Numbered from the stretch's first letter, positions 32,441-43,689 are shown. The stretch is 64,000 nt of DNA from Monodelphis domestica (GCF_027887165.1 NC_077228.1:109070043-109134042), one strand, 5' to 3'. Notes: generated from the letters alone by a model not told the origin. Made by a program: numbers and translations.

Positions 32441-34380
32441 AACCAGTGCCTGAAGCCAGTGGCCTCTCTTCTGCTGATTGCTCCTTTGCTTGGGGGTTGG
32501 GTACTCTTGGGCTTTCTTTCTCCATGCCAGCTCAAAAGGAAAGGTCCCGAACGAGCTGATTTAGATTGTGTTCAAGACTCAGTCCCCTACCCCATTTCCC
32601 ACTGACAGCAATATTAAATTCCCCAAATGGAGCTGGACAATCAATATTTGGCATCTCACCATAACTCATGACCTAGCACTCCTGTACTCAAGGCTTACAA
32701 GGACTGGTTCCAATCTTAGGGTTTATACTTACCCCCTGCCCCAATATAATTCTTTTTTGGCTTATTCTGCCCCTAGAAGACCTAGAGTCTTCTCTGGGAA
32801 ATATACAAATATCGCTGGGATATAGATCATATCTACAGGCCCACAGATGAAGATAATAAGGTTACTAGATCCCTATAAAACAGAGACTCAAGAATGAAGC
32901 ATATATCTCTACTTGGTAACAAAGCATATATCAAATATAGAATAGCCTTTATTCCATTTTACAGAAAATGCAAAACCACATAAAAACCTCACAATAGTCC
33001 ATAAACAATTGATACAATTCTCCCTCTCCAGGGAGTCCTACCTTTTCCAGAGTCCTAAAATCCTCCTGACTCATAGCATCATTCTATGGTTGAGATTATT
33101 CTCAGAAGGGAGATGAATTTGGGATTTCTAGAAAGGCCACACTCCAATATTCTGGTAAATTCTACTTTTTCTCCAGGGACCCATATAGGCAGCGATATAT
33201 TGGTAAAAGTTTAATAGTGGGTTGGGAGGTGGATGGGGTGGGAGGAAGATCATAGGAGATACTTCTAAATTTAATCTGCATTATTAACATTTTCTTCCTC
33301 ACTTGCTTAAGTCTAGACAGTCTACAAAACAGTAAATCAAGTCCTCATTGGGAGTATTTACAGATCTCTGAGTTGTAAATGCTTGCACTGAAAATTTAAC
33401 AATAAACTCTGGCTAGTTGGTAAGAGTTGGCTTCAGCACACCAAAAGCCTGAGGGTGTACAGACCCCTGGAAGGCAAATGAACTTGAAGGTTGAGACCTC
33501 TGGAAGGCAAATGAACTTGAGGACTTTCAGAGGTAGTCCTCTTCTAATTGGATTTGCACCATTCAAATAACTCAGTAACATCAGAGAGAAGATCCAGGTC
33601 CCTTCTTCCCCCTCATCATGGTGTTAGTCCTTGAGTAAAGGGTGGGTTATGCAATTATCAAACTTATGGCTGCCAGTATGCCTATCTCTGAGACTGGTGT
33701 TCCCTGAAGACATTTCCTTTCTTTCACTAGGAAGCTAGACTTGGGGATGGTGCTGCTCAGGAAAGCCCTCCTCTGTCCAAGGTGCTAAGGTTCTGAAACT
33801 CTTAGGACTCTTCAGGGAAGATAGAATTAATCAGCTCCTAGAAACTGAACCATGGGTACTTTCTCTTATCACAAGAGCAGATGGTTGGAAAGTTACACAA
33901 CTGCCTCTCTGAGACTAGAGCTGGAAACTTAGGGTCTAGGAACAAGCCATGTGGATCAGAGTATGCTTGATTCCGCCATGTATCTCTGCTCTAAGGCAGC
34001 CAGCATTCACCCTTGGAAAGGGAGAGGGTCCTTAGAACCCAACTCTGTTTTTAGTTTTGTTATCTCTCAAGATCTCTCTGGAAATAAAAGCAAAAGGAGA
34101 AGTATGTGAAATAGTCTGCACACTTTTTTTTAGATTATCCCAAAGAGGTGGCTCTTTCCACATAGTATGTCTTGCAAAAATGGAATCTGACTAATTTCAT
34201 TTTGGAGGCATCCTCAGACCCAGACACTTAATCATGGGATGCCAATGGGCATGTATGAAGATATTTTCAAAAGTCCCCCAGACTCATGATTCTATAGTTC
34301 ATGAAATTAATTAGAGAACTTTCCCCTCACCCCCTACCTCCTCTCAACCCTCTGTCAGCTACAAAGCATCTCAGTAAAGT
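32441..34380. other. Largest low-repeat block
   Basis: About 1.9 kb without a recognisable interspersed repeat, apart from a 33-bp tandem duplication near 33461. Open frames are short. No recognisable exon, promoter or RNA gene was found. Confidence 0.4.
33461..33526. repeat. 33-bp tandem duplication
   Basis: Two head-to-tail units, 33461-33493 and 33494-33526, share CTGGAAGGCAAATGAACTTG and differ at only a few positions. The period is a multiple of three, so the short minus-strand frame that crosses it repeats its residues, but I see no gene. Confidence 0.85.
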
Positions 34381-34580
34381 GTAGTGGAGGAAACTCTGAA
34401 CTTAAAACCAGAAGACTCAATTTGAATCCTTGGCTCTGCCACAAACTACCCATGTGACCCTAATTAGACTCTGAGCCTCAGTCTCCTTATCTATAAAATG
34501 GAGGTGACTAATACAGAATTACTGTGGGGAATGAGCTTTGTGATTTTAAAAGCCTAATCAAAATGTTATTCACTAATAAC
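34381..34580 (+). repeat. MIR
   Basis: TGTAGTGGAGGAAACTCTG, ATTTGAATCCTTGGCTCTGCC, CCTCAGTCTCCTTATC and ACTAATAACTATAAT. Confidence 0.7.
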
Positions 34581-34624
34581 TATAATACTATCAAAAACAG
34601 CTTTAAAAGCCTGAAGAACTAATA

Positions 34625-34862
34625 AAAGCAATGATCAAATCATGATTCCAAGGGATCCATGATGAAATATGCTGCCCACCTCTGACAGAGAGATGATGGA
34701 TTCAGAGTGCAGGATATCTTTGGACATGGCCAATGCCAACCCATAGATAATGGGTTGCTATGTACCTATATTACAAATATATTGTTTTTGTTTTTCCTCC
34801 CCCCACCCCAATGATGGGGTTTGAGGATGGGAGGAAAAATAGATATTTGATCATTAAAAATT
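34625..34862 (+). repeat. L1 3' UTR-like fragment
   Basis: CATGATTCCAAGGGATCCATG, CAGAGAGATGATGGATTCAG, GGACATGGCCAATG and a G/A-rich then A-rich end resemble a marsupial L1 3' end. It is old and has no ORF. Confidence 0.5.
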
Positions 34863-36235
34863 AGTAAAATAATGACAATAAAAGGGAAATGTGACTCAAT
34901 TATTATTGCTAAATCCAGAGAACAGATGCTGTAGTGCAACTCTTGACTGAGGGAGCTATTATAAAAAGAGAATGGTGGAATTTCTTCTAACTCAGACTGT
35001 TTCCCTTCAAACTCAAGGCCCATTATCTCCACAAAAGCCTGGTGGAGAGAAGGTTTTTTAAAGGTTGTTAGTGAATTAAAAAGTTTTACATCCCTTACAT
35101 TTCCTACACTCTATTCTCTTCACTTTCCAGAGCATTTTCCCTTAAAACAAATAATTTTTTGGAAAGAAAAATAAGAAAAGGAAAAACAATTCTCAAAACA
35201 ATTAATACATTGAAAACATTTGACCTCATAAACTATGTTCCGAATTTGTAGACCTTCTCCTCTGCAAAGGAGGATTACCGCCCCCCCTTGGTCTATTTGT
35301 TCAGCAAGGGTCTCTCTCATCCCCCACTTCCTTTTCACCTTTGATTTTGTGAATCCAGATCCTGCTAACCAAGAGGGTTTGGTTTGATGATTTGAACCAT
35401 TCTCCGTCTCTTTCAGTGGTCCCGTTCCCTGTGTCTCTAGAGCCTGATCTTTGAGAAGTTCTTACTACTCTTTGGTCCATAGAGTTCTTGCTCAAAGTCC
35501 AAAATATCTTCTAGATTTTACAACATCCAGGGAGTGAACTGTTCATTGTTATCTTGCATAGTGCAACTCATCCAGCTCATAGGGAAAAAGGTGGGGAAGG
35601 TAAGGGAACCCAGGGCAGAGGCTTTCCCAGGAGTGGAAGATTCATTAGGCATTTAAGGAGATCAGAGGATCAATTTGATGGAGGAGAGAGAGATGCTAGC
35701 ACCCACAGCATCTCTGGGTTTGTAATGATCAGTGACTGAGGGCCTGAATCTCATTTGTCAGGCTCTGTTTCTTGCTAAGCCCAATGGCTTCACTCCTCAC
35801 TGTTACCAATCAGCAGTGCGGTAAGTTGTGAGGAGCAGCAAGAAAGCAATTTTCCTGGGATATTTGCCAAAGGAGGGCCATATTTTTCACCTTGTAGCAT
35901 TTCTCTGAGCTTCCTGGAGAACTCAAGGGTTACCAAAGTTCTACAGCTACAGAACTGGCCAGAATCTCCTAGATGGAAGGTATTGGTGCAGTTGGTAGGC
36001 ATATGTCTTGGTGCAAAGGTCACAGGACGTGGAGTTCAGAAGATCAATCATGATGCACTTATTATTAGCTGTGTAATTAGAAGGACTTGCTGCAAGTTTG
36101 GGAATATCAGGGAATCATATCTGCTGTGAGAACATCTAGAGAGAGATACTCTGACCTTAGGCTATCTCTTCCTTTTTACAATATCTTAAACTTTTTTTGC
36201 TCTATAAACTCTGCCTTGAATGTATAAATACAAAA
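34863..36235. other. Low-repeat sequence
   Basis: About 1.4 kb with no clear interspersed repeat except possible MIR traces near 36000-36100. A C7 run lies at 35280-35286. Short open frames only. Confidence 0.35.
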
Positions 36236-36440
36236 TCATATATTAAAGACTTTCTTTCTGCCAAGCACTGTGCTAAGCTCTGGGGCTATGAGTACAAAAG
36301 CAAGAGATTCCCTGCCCTCAGAGAAGGAAGGAGTGAAACCTGCTTCAGGGGCAGAGAAGACAGCAAGAAGATGGTAGGGGGAGAGGACTGGATGGGATCG
36401 GAAGCATGGTTGGAGTTGGCTAGAAAGAGCAAGCATTTGA
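36236..36440 (+). repeat. Family G ancient repeat
   Basis: GCCAAGCACTGTGCTAAGC, TCTGGGGCTATGAGTAC and TCCCTGCCCTCAGAGAAGG. Confidence 0.6.
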
Positions 36441-36599
36441 TTGAGAGGGCAGACCTTGAGATATCTGAGCTACCAAGTTTCTGGTTCTTTTCATACCTTA
36501 CACCTGTGTCCATGTACTCCTTAATTCAGTGATACTGGTTGTCTTGCTATTCCACAAACAAGATCCTCTATCTCAGTTCTGAGCATTTTCACTGGTTAT

Positions 36600-36865
36600 C
36601 ACCCATGCTTGAAAAGCTGTCCTTCATTGTCATTTCCCCATCCTGGCTTCTTTGAAATCCCAATGTCCCAGCTAAAATCCCACCTTCTACAGGAAACCCT
36701 TCCTAAATCCCCCTTAAATCTAGGATTTTCTTCAATTTGTGTATTGTTTTCCCCATTAGATTGTAAGCTCAATGAGGGCAGGGAGTTACCTTTATTTTTC
36801 TTTGTAACCTTAACACTTGACAGTGCCTAGCACATAGTAGGCACTTAAATATTTATTGACTATTT
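36600..36865 (+). repeat. L2 3' end
   Basis: ATCCCACCTTCTACAGGAAACC, TTAGATTGTAAGCTCAATGAGG, CAGTGCCTAGCACATAGTAGG and TTATTGACTATTT are the classic L2 3' end. Confidence 0.85.
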
Positions 36866-36996
36866 CCTGAGCAACCTTGGATCCAGAAATCTGCCACAGA
36901 TAATTACATGCTTTTCTTATGTTCTCAACTATTCTATCTAGTAAAAATTAGTGGGAAGATAGGGTTCATTTATTTAGTCCAGTCATTTGGGAAGAC

Positions 36997-37205
36997 TTAA
37001 AAAAAACCTTACCTTCTGGCTTAGAATTGATACTAAGTATTGATTACAAGATGGAAAAACAGTAAGAGCTGGACAATGGGGATTAAGTGACTTGCTCAGG
37101 GTCACACAGCTAGGAAGCATCTAAGTCCAGACATTTGAATACTTGAAACCAGGTCCTTCCAACTCCAGATCTGGAGCTCTGTCCACTGAGTTATCTCACT
37201 GCCCT
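36997..37205 (-). repeat. Family A SINE
   Basis: AAAACCTTACCTTCTGGC, GGGGATTAAGTGACTTGC and CCACTGAGTTATCTCACTGCCC. Confidence 0.88.
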
Positions 37206-37235
37206 AGGAAAGGCTTTTGGTGTTGCAAATATACA

Positions 37236-37425
37236 TTCTCCTCCTCCTCTTCCTCCTCCTCCTCTCTTATTAAATATCCAATATCCATTCCAAGACAGAA
37301 GGACAATCAAAGTTAAGTGACTTGCCCAGGGTCACATGGCTAGGAAGTATATGAAGCCAGATTTGAACCCAAGATGTCCCGTCTCCTGGGCTGGCTCTCT
37401 ATCCAGCAAGCCACCTAGCTGCCCC
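37236..37425 (-). repeat. Family A SINE with CTC-repeat tail
   Basis: The tail side (37236-37264) is (CTC)n instead of T-rich. The body reads ATTCCAAGACAGAAGG, GTTAAGTGACTTGCCCAGG and GCAAGCCACCTAGCTGCCCC. Confidence 0.87.
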
Positions 37426-37439
37426 TAAGAGGAGGCTTC

Positions 37440-38330
37440 TTAAGAGAAGTCCTATGTGCCAGCAGATCTACAATTAAATTTTATGTATGGTTATTCTGTC
37501 CAACAAAACAAGTTGCTACCTTTCCAAGCCTACTCATCCACTGTGGTTCTTGTCTATCTCTAATAATCAATTCACCATCATCAGTTGTCCTTTCCTCTTT
37601 ATAGCTGATCTATCTTTACCCTCTTCATACATTTCCCTGGTGATATACTTCATGGAACTTCTTCCATATAATTTCTCATTAGTCATGTTTTGAAACTTGC
37701 TTACATCCATCATGTATCTCTTCATTGTCCTTTGGGTGAATGTCAATTTTAATTCTTTGGAGACCATAATTTTCTAAGACTTGTCACCAAAAAAACATCA
37801 TCAGAAGTATATTGATGTTAAAGAGTTCAGTCTTTGTTTTAGGATAGAACTTTGTGTCATTAAAGAATGCTGCAATTTCCAAATGGCAATCTGGCCTGAT
37901 CTCCTCCTTCTGTTCAATTCTATTCCCAGATTATTGTTCATTTGTGATGCCTGTCCCAAATATTTGTCCTGATGAATGAGCTCTACAAGTTGTCCATTTG
38001 ACTTGGCATCATAGTCTGAACTATACAAATTCTTATCCATTTGGTTTTTCCTGTATATATGTGTATGTGTTGGTGTGTATTCCAAATTTTTAAAAAGTGC
38101 TTATGAATCTTTTCCATCAGGCTCTGTTCCAGGGATTGACGTAGTCGATACAACATCACCTGAAAATAGCATCATCTGGACAAGCTCATCATATATAGGG
38201 AATTCTTCAGCTTGTTGTATATCATCCATCACTATGGTATACACCACTGATGAACACATATCCATCTCCCAGTTTTGTGATTTGTATGATATTTATATCA
38301 GAGAGTCACCAGATTAATATATCTCTCTTC
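37440..38330 (-). pseudogene. Decayed RTE-type LINE reverse transcriptase, C-terminal part
   Basis: Read on the minus strand, three segments in RTE order are visible. First is SVVYTIVMDDIQQ ... QMMLFSGDVV (about 38290-38135), where the catalytic FADD box has decayed to FSGD. Second is DKYLGQASQMNNNLGIELNR followed by an RRRRSGQ stretch (about 37965-37840), matching the RTE YLG ... NRRRRSGW region. Third is LTFTQRTMKRYM ... MTNEKLYGRSS (about 37750-37640), matching TxRxMERxM ... TNEELRKRT. Frameshifts separate them. RTE elements such as BovB reverse-transcribe their own RNA; this copy is dead. The N-terminal parts lie beyond inserted sequence at 39490-39870 and 40090-40290. Confidence 0.7.
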
Positions 38331-38341
38331 TCACATTTTTT

Positions 38342-38740
38342 CTTTTTTTTTTTTAACTCTTACCTTCTATCTTTAAAAAAAAAAAACCCTTACCTTCCGT
38401 CTTAGAGTCAATACCATGTATTGGGTAGGCAATGGGGTCAAGTGACTTGCCCAGGGTCACACAGCTGAGAAGTGTCTGAGGCCAGATTTGAACCTAGGAC
38501 CTCCCATCTCTAGGCCTGGCTCTCAATCCACTGAGCTACACAGCTGCCCCCTCTTACCTTCTATCTTAGAATCAATACTGTATATTGGTTCCAAGGCAGA
38601 AGAATAGTAAGAGCTAGGCAATGGGGGTCAAATGGTTTGAGAGTCACACAGCTAGGAAAGTGTCTGGGGCTAGATTTGAAACTAGGATTTGCCATTTCTA
38701 GGCCTGGCTCTCTGTCCATTGAGCCACCCAGCTGCTCCCT
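38342..38740 (-). repeat. Family A SINE split by another family A SINE
   Basis: The host tail (38342-38373, T-run then CTCTTACCTTCTATCTT) is separated from the body (38551-38740: CTTAGAATCAATACTGTATATT ... TGAGCCACCCAGCTGC) by an inserted copy. The 17-bp segment CTCTTACCTTCTATCTT is duplicated exactly at 38357-38373 and 38551-38567. Confidence 0.93.
38374..38550 (-). repeat. Family A SINE inserted in a SINE
   Basis: CCCTTACCTTCCGTCTTAG, GGTCAAGTGACTTGCCCAG and CCACTGAGCTACACAGCTGCC. It is flanked by the 17-bp host duplication. It lacks about 25 bp of the usual CCAAGGCAGAAGAGTGGTAAG region. Confidence 0.93.
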
Positions 38741-38841
38741 CTTCTTATATCTTTCAAAGTATCTTGTATCACTCTTTTCTCTCTCTTCTGTTCTCTTTTT
38801 TCTCTCTCTCCTTCCCTTCCTTTCTTTTTTCTTTCTCTTTT

Positions 38842-39230
<389 letters not shown>

Positions 39231-39478
39231 TGTGGGATCCAAACTCATGACTGGCATGGAAGCTTTGGCCTTCTCCTTTTGTATATACCCCTCCTTAGGA
39301 AGTCTAGTGGACTCCTCCCCTCCCAACTCCCTGAGAGCTCACTATTTTGGTACCAGACTTAGTGCTGACACTCATTTAACTCATCTCACTGCAGTTCAGC
39401 ACTCCTAAGCTCAAATGATCCACCAGCTTTATTTTCCCCAGTAGCAGGGATTATAGACTTGTAACCCTTCTCCTTCCC
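39231..39478 (-). pseudogene. 7SL (SRP) RNA pseudogene
   Basis: The reverse complement follows the signal recognition particle RNA for about 245 nt in order: TCTATAATCCCTGCTACT (5' domain, compare TGTAGTCCCAGCTACT), GCTGGTGGATCATTTGAG, AGGAGTGCTGAACTGCAGTG, GTGTCAGCACTAAGTCTGG, TGAGCTCTCAGGGAG, CTTCCTAAGGAGGGGT and AAAAGGAGAAGGCC (helix-8 region). 7SL RNA normally scaffolds the SRP. Here the many substitutions, a short deletion and the lost 3' end indicate a retropseudogene. No 7SL-derived SINE family is known to me in marsupials, so a single 7SL copy is the simplest reading. Confidence 0.85.
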
Positions 39479-39489
39479 CCCCCCCCATG

Positions 39490-39870
39490 AATTTTACATA
39501 TGCATAGGAGATACCTTGTTGGAGGAGAGCCTTTAAGATAACAATTTACTCTATTGAATCAAGTGCTTTTTTATACACAATAAACAATAAGCATATTGGG
39601 ATGTCTTATTCTCTCCACCTTTCATTCAATTGTGTTATAGTAAAGATGTAGCCTCCAGTGCAATATTGCTTGCAAAAACCCTGCTTATTCTATTCTAAGT
39701 ATTCTCATGAAGGATACCCTCCTTGCATGCAGAGATTATTCTCATAAAAATTTTTGTAGTGATGGGAAAGTAGTCCCACAATTTAGTGGTTATTGATATT
39801 CTCTCTGCCAACTCTTTTTAAAAATAATAAAGCATAAAATTATTTTCACACCATTGGCATATTCTTTCTT
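39490..39870 (-). pseudogene. Decayed RTE-type LINE reverse transcriptase, middle part
   Basis: On the minus strand a frame with stops reads AGF ... NTIE-KVERIRHPNM and, after a 1-bp shift, KKALDSIE (39549-39572). The RTE pattern is AGFRKG ... DYKKAFDSIE, which holds the first catalytic Asp. It lies upstream (in LINE sense) of the fragment at 37440-38330, so both probably come from one element. Confidence 0.6.
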
Positions 39871-39898
39871 TTTCACATACCTTAAGAAATGATGCCTC

Positions 39899-40085
39899 AG
39901 GGGGCAGCCGGGTGGCTGCTAGAGAACCAGTCCTGGAGATGAGAGATCCTGGGTTCAAATATGACCTCAGACACTTCCTAGCTGTGTGACCCTGGGCAAG
40001 TCACTTAAAATCAGTTGCCTAGTCCTTATCATTCTTCTGCCTTAAAACCAATACATAGTATTGATTCTAAAATGGGAAGTAAGAT
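39899..40085 (+). repeat. Family A SINE inside the RTE relic
   Basis: GGGGCAGCCGGGTGGCTGC head, ATCCTGGGTTCAAATATGACC, GTGACCCTGGGCAAGTCACTT. AATGATGCCTCAG before and GATGATGCCTTAG after look like an imperfect target duplication. Confidence 0.9.
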
Positions 40086-40089
40086 GATG

Positions 40090-40290
40090 CCTTAGCACCC
40101 TCTAGCATGAACCTTCTTTGTGTGCATTTGGTTTAGTCCAGCTGCTTTCCCCTATTTTCACTTCCTTCCATGACATGTAGAAGCCACCATGCTGCACATC
40201 TGGGACTATAGTGCTAGCATCCAGATGTGTTAGAACCATTGTGCTAGATGATGAAAAAGAAGAATTTATTATGAAAATCTTCACAGATCT
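40090..40290 (-). pseudogene. Decayed RTE-type LINE, N-terminal RT part
   Basis: The minus-strand frame includes SWKEVKIGESSWTKPNAHKE, which resembles the RTE segment EVExALKxMKNGKAPGPDGI that precedes RT motif 1. Weak on its own, but it has the right order and spacing relative to 39490-39870. Confidence 0.4.
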
Positions 40291-40321
40291 TTCCCAACTT
40301 CCATCTTTTGATTATTCTCTT

Positions 40322-40432
40322 ATTAGAATGTGAACTTCTGAGGGCAAGGGCTATTTTATTTTATCTGTATATCTCCAGCACTTAGCATTCAGGAAGTTCT
40401 TATAAATGGTTAGTTGGTTGTCATCTTTCCAT
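40322..40432 (+). repeat. L2 3' end
   Basis: AATGTGAACTTCTGAGGGCAAGG, CTCCAGCACTTAGCATTCAGG and TTATAAATGGTTAGTTGG. Confidence 0.75.
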
Positions 40433-40545
40433 TTTCATCCTTAGATATCCCTGTGATAACTTGGTTTAGTCAGATCACTTGCTAAGCTGTCTTTAAATTC
40501 AATTTCCTTTCCACTACTTCATGCTCTTTTATGCAACATTACTAG

Positions 40546-40772
40546 GTAACTTAAAGACTAGAATTCTGGACTTGGAATTAAGAAGACAAGTTCAAATCCT
40601 GACTTAGCCTCTTACAAGTCACTTAGCATTGGTCTGCTTTAGTTTTCTCATCTGTAAAATTGAAATAATAATAGCACTTACTTCCTAGGATTGCTGTGAG
40701 GATAAAATGAGATATTTATAAAGTGTTTTGCAAACCTTACAACACTATACAAATGCTAGCTATTATGATTAT
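40546..40772 (+). repeat. MIR
   Basis: CTGGACTTGGAATTAAGAAG, TTACAAGTCACTTAGCATTGG, GATTGCTGTGAGGATAAAATG and AAATGCTAGCTATTATGA. Confidence 0.8.
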
Positions 40773-40940
40773 TCATAATCTTCCAACAACCCTCTCTGTA
40801 AGATTTTATAAACAAGTTTCTATCCTAAATTAGTGTTGTTTTTGGCTTCCATATCTACTTGGCAAGATCAACTGTTTGTTGCTTAAGAGAATTTCTAGCT
40901 TCTTTTGGTCTCTGTTTCAATCTTATCTAATCCAGTCCAA

Positions 40941-41058
40941 TCTGACATGCATTTATTAAGCATTTACTATATGCAAGGAACCAGATTATGTTTTGGGAAC
41001 ACAAAGGCAAAAGGAAAAGTGTTAGTTCTCAAGGACTTTATTTTTTACTGGGGGGAAT
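40941..41058 (+). repeat. Family G fragment
   Basis: CATTTATTAAGCATTTACTA, GCAAGGAACCAGATTATG and TCTCAAGGACTTTATTTTTT. Confidence 0.5.
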
Positions 41059-41283
41059 GGAGAGGTATTTAGAAAGACAAAAATTTTTGAACCAGGTGTG
41101 TGATTTTATTGGTAAAGATTTATTTATTGCCATAAAGATCAGTCCTGGCTTTGAAATTTTATTTTTAAAGAGTTGCCCAAGGCATTTAAATGTGAAGTGA
41201 TTTGTCCAGGGTAAAATAGACCATATGATTCAGAGGTAAGCCTAAGTCTTACTTCCTTTTAAGTTGGCTCTCTATTCATATTT

Positions 41284-41526
41284 GATTGTTGTTATTCAGT
41301 CATTTTTAGTCATTTCTGACTTCATGATGCCATTTGGAGTTTTCTTGGCAAAGATACTGGAGTGGTTTGCCATTTCTTTCTCCCGCTCATTTTACAGATG
41401 AGGAAACTGAGATAAACAGGGTTAAGTGATTTACCCAGGGTTATAGGGTCTGAGGCCAGACTCCAGAAAATGAGTCTTCCTGACTCCAATCCTGGCACTC
41501 TATCCACTGTGCCATCTAGCTACCCC
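41284..41526 (-). repeat. Family B SINE
   Basis: TTGTTATTCAGTCATTTTTAG, GAGTTTTCTTGGCAAAGATAC and ACTGTGCCATCTAGCTACCCC. Confidence 0.92.
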
Positions 41527-41584
41527 CATAATGGATCATGTATATGAAAAATCTGAAGAGGAGGGAGAAAGCATTAATTAAAAA

Positions 41585-41769
41585 AAATAAATCCTTATCT
41601 TCTGTTTTAGAGTTGAAACTAAATATCAGCTCCAAGGTAAGAGAGTGAGTGGTAAGGGCTAGGCAACTGGGTTTAAGTGACTTGCCCAGGTTCTAGGAAG
41701 TGTGTGAGGCCAGATTTGAACCCAGAATCTCATATCCAGGTCTAGTTCTCTATCCATTGAAACACCTTG
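41585..41769 (-). repeat. Family A SINE
   Basis: AATCCTTATCTTCTGTTTTAG, GGGTTTAAGTGACTTGCCC and CTATCCATTGAAACACC. Confidence 0.87.
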
Positions 41770-41784
41770 GGAGAGATTATTAAT

Positions 41785-42790
41785 GAATGAAAAAATCAGA
41801 AAAGGCTTCCAGTCGATGATACATGAGTTGAGCCTTAAAGGTAACTTAGGATTCTAAGAGGCAGAAGTGAGGAGGGAATTGCATTTCAGTCATGAAGGAC
41901 AATATGTGCAAAGGTAAAGGAGAGAGACAGAGAGACTGACAGACAGAGACAGATTGAAACAAATAGAGACAGAGACACAGAGATAGAGAGATAGAGCCAG
42001 AGAGATTACAGAGATTGACAGAAACAGAGGGACAAACAGAGAGACACAGAGACACAGTAAAAGAAAGACACAATGAGAGAGAGACAGAGAAACTGGCACA
42101 GTCACAGAGTCAGGGACACAAAGACAGAGAGAGACTGAGACAGATATAGGGACAGAGACAGGGACAGAGTGAGTTCAGTTTGAGGAGCAGCCAATAGGTG
42201 AGTTAGGCTAGATCTTATAATGAGGGGAAGTAGAAAAATGGGACTAGAAAAGTAGGCTGGAGTTAGTCTGTGATGGGTTTTAAATGACAAGCTGCAGAGT
42301 TTGGATTTTTTCCAGAGGTAATAGAGAATTACTGAGTTTCTTTGACAGGGTCTGACATATTGAGCCATGTGTGTTAGGAAAATTGTCTTTGCAGCAATGT
42401 GGAGAATGGTTTAAAGAGAAGAGAATCTGGAAGCCAGTAGCCTAATTATGAGGTTGTTGCAATAGTCAAGCCAAGAGATGATGGAGGCCTAAATCAGGGT
42501 GTAGCCATGTGAGCAGACATAAGGGAGAAAAATTAAAGACTACCATTTGGATATGGGGGTGAGGAAGAGGAAGAGTTGAGATAGAAACCAACGTTGTGAA
42601 GCTAGTGAAATGGAAGGATAATGGTGACCTCAACAGCAATTAGTAGGCTTAGGAGGGAAGACAGTGAGTCCCATTTGGCCACAGTGAGTTTGGAATATCT
42701 AACTATAGATCTCTAAGAATCAGCTAGTAAAAAGGCCTGGAGCTTAGGGAAAAGGCTCTGGGATAAGGACCTGGGAGTCAGCTGAGCTTT
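41785..42790 (+). repeat. Long family G repeat with CAGA tract
   Basis: AAGGCTTCCAGTCGATGATAC, GAGTTGAGCCTTAAAGG and CAATATGTGCAAAGG lie left of a (CAGA/GAGA)n tract (41920-42175). After it come CTGCAGAGTTTGGATTTTTTCC, AGGTTGTTGCAATAGTCAAG and AGAGATGATGGAGGCCTAAA. It is the longest copy of this repeat here, so it gives the best idea of its length. Confidence 0.6.
41920..42175. repeat. (CAGAGA)n-like low-complexity tract
   Basis: G/A-rich sequence with frequent ACAGAGAGAC words. The Ser/Leu/Cys frames on the minus strand are artefacts. Confidence 0.85.
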
Positions 42791-43343
42791 CTTCATATTA
42801 TGGCTTCCTGTTTCTCCTCCTACTTGTCTGACCCGTCCTTCTCAGACTCCTTTGTGGGCTAATCATGTCCTCTGACTGTGGCTGTTCCCCAAGGTTCTGC
42901 CTTGAAGCCTCTTCTCTTCATTTCTATATTTTGTCTCACCATCACTATAGAAATGGAAAGGGTCCTTAAAGGGCTGAGGGTCACTTTGGATTTTTATTTT
43001 TCAAAGGCTGCCATGACTAAGCTATTCAGTTACCGTAAGTGGTTACTCTACTAGTGATGGACACCCTCCATATTTAGCTAGATTGATCCTCAGAAAGTAG
43101 ACATAATCTGTGGCTAGAACCACACCTGAAGCCTTTTTGGCATGGTAGAACTTGTCCTATCTTGTGCTGTTTTGCCATATCTCCCAAAGCCCAAAGTCTC
43201 CTCCAAGCCATTATGAGGAATGGAAGTAGGTCTTAGTGAAGGGTTGTGAGATCTTATTGTAGTTGTTCCCATTGCCCAGAAAGAGAACTCAACCAGAAAC
43301 CCAGTTCACTCCACAATTTCAAAAAAGCTGTATCTACTACCCA
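42791..43343. other. Low-repeat sequence
   Basis: No gene or recognisable repeat. Confidence 0.35.
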
Positions 43344-43450
43344 CCTCGTGAGGGCTATTATGAGGATCAGATAGAATAGTATGTGCAAATGTTTCATAAC
43401 TAAAACTTTCTAATTATATAAATGTAAGCAACTGTGCTACTACTCTTGGG
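43344..43450 (+). repeat. MIR 3' part
   Basis: GGGCTATTATGAGGATCAGA, GTGCAAATGTTTCATAAC and TATAAATGTAAGCAACTG. Confidence 0.6.
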
Positions 43451-43524
43451 TGTGGGTGTATGTGTGAATTCAAATATGTTTAGGTGTGTCACTGGTGAGT
43501 GGGCATTTGTGGATATGTACTTAT

Positions 43525-43566
43525 CTATGGCTATAGCTACACAACATCAAAATAATGAGTTGATTC
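43525..43566 (+). repeat. Left arm of a 42-bp perfect inverted repeat
   Basis: Starts CTATGGCTATAGCTACACAA and ends ATAATGAGTTGATTC. It is exactly complementary to 44843-44884. Flanking bases do not match. Confidence 0.95.
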
Positions 43567-43689
43567 TATCAATTAAATAGGAGAGTCCATGATCCTGTGG
43601 GAAAATATTAGTCAAAACAATTATTTGGCTAAACTCGTATATGCCAATGTGCGTGTTTCCCTAATACATATGTAAGTACATATTGTTCC

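Noticed and set aside
39231-39478. A functional SRP RNA gene
   Set aside because: Too many substitutions in paired regions, a truncated 3' end and no retained upstream promoter signal that I can see.
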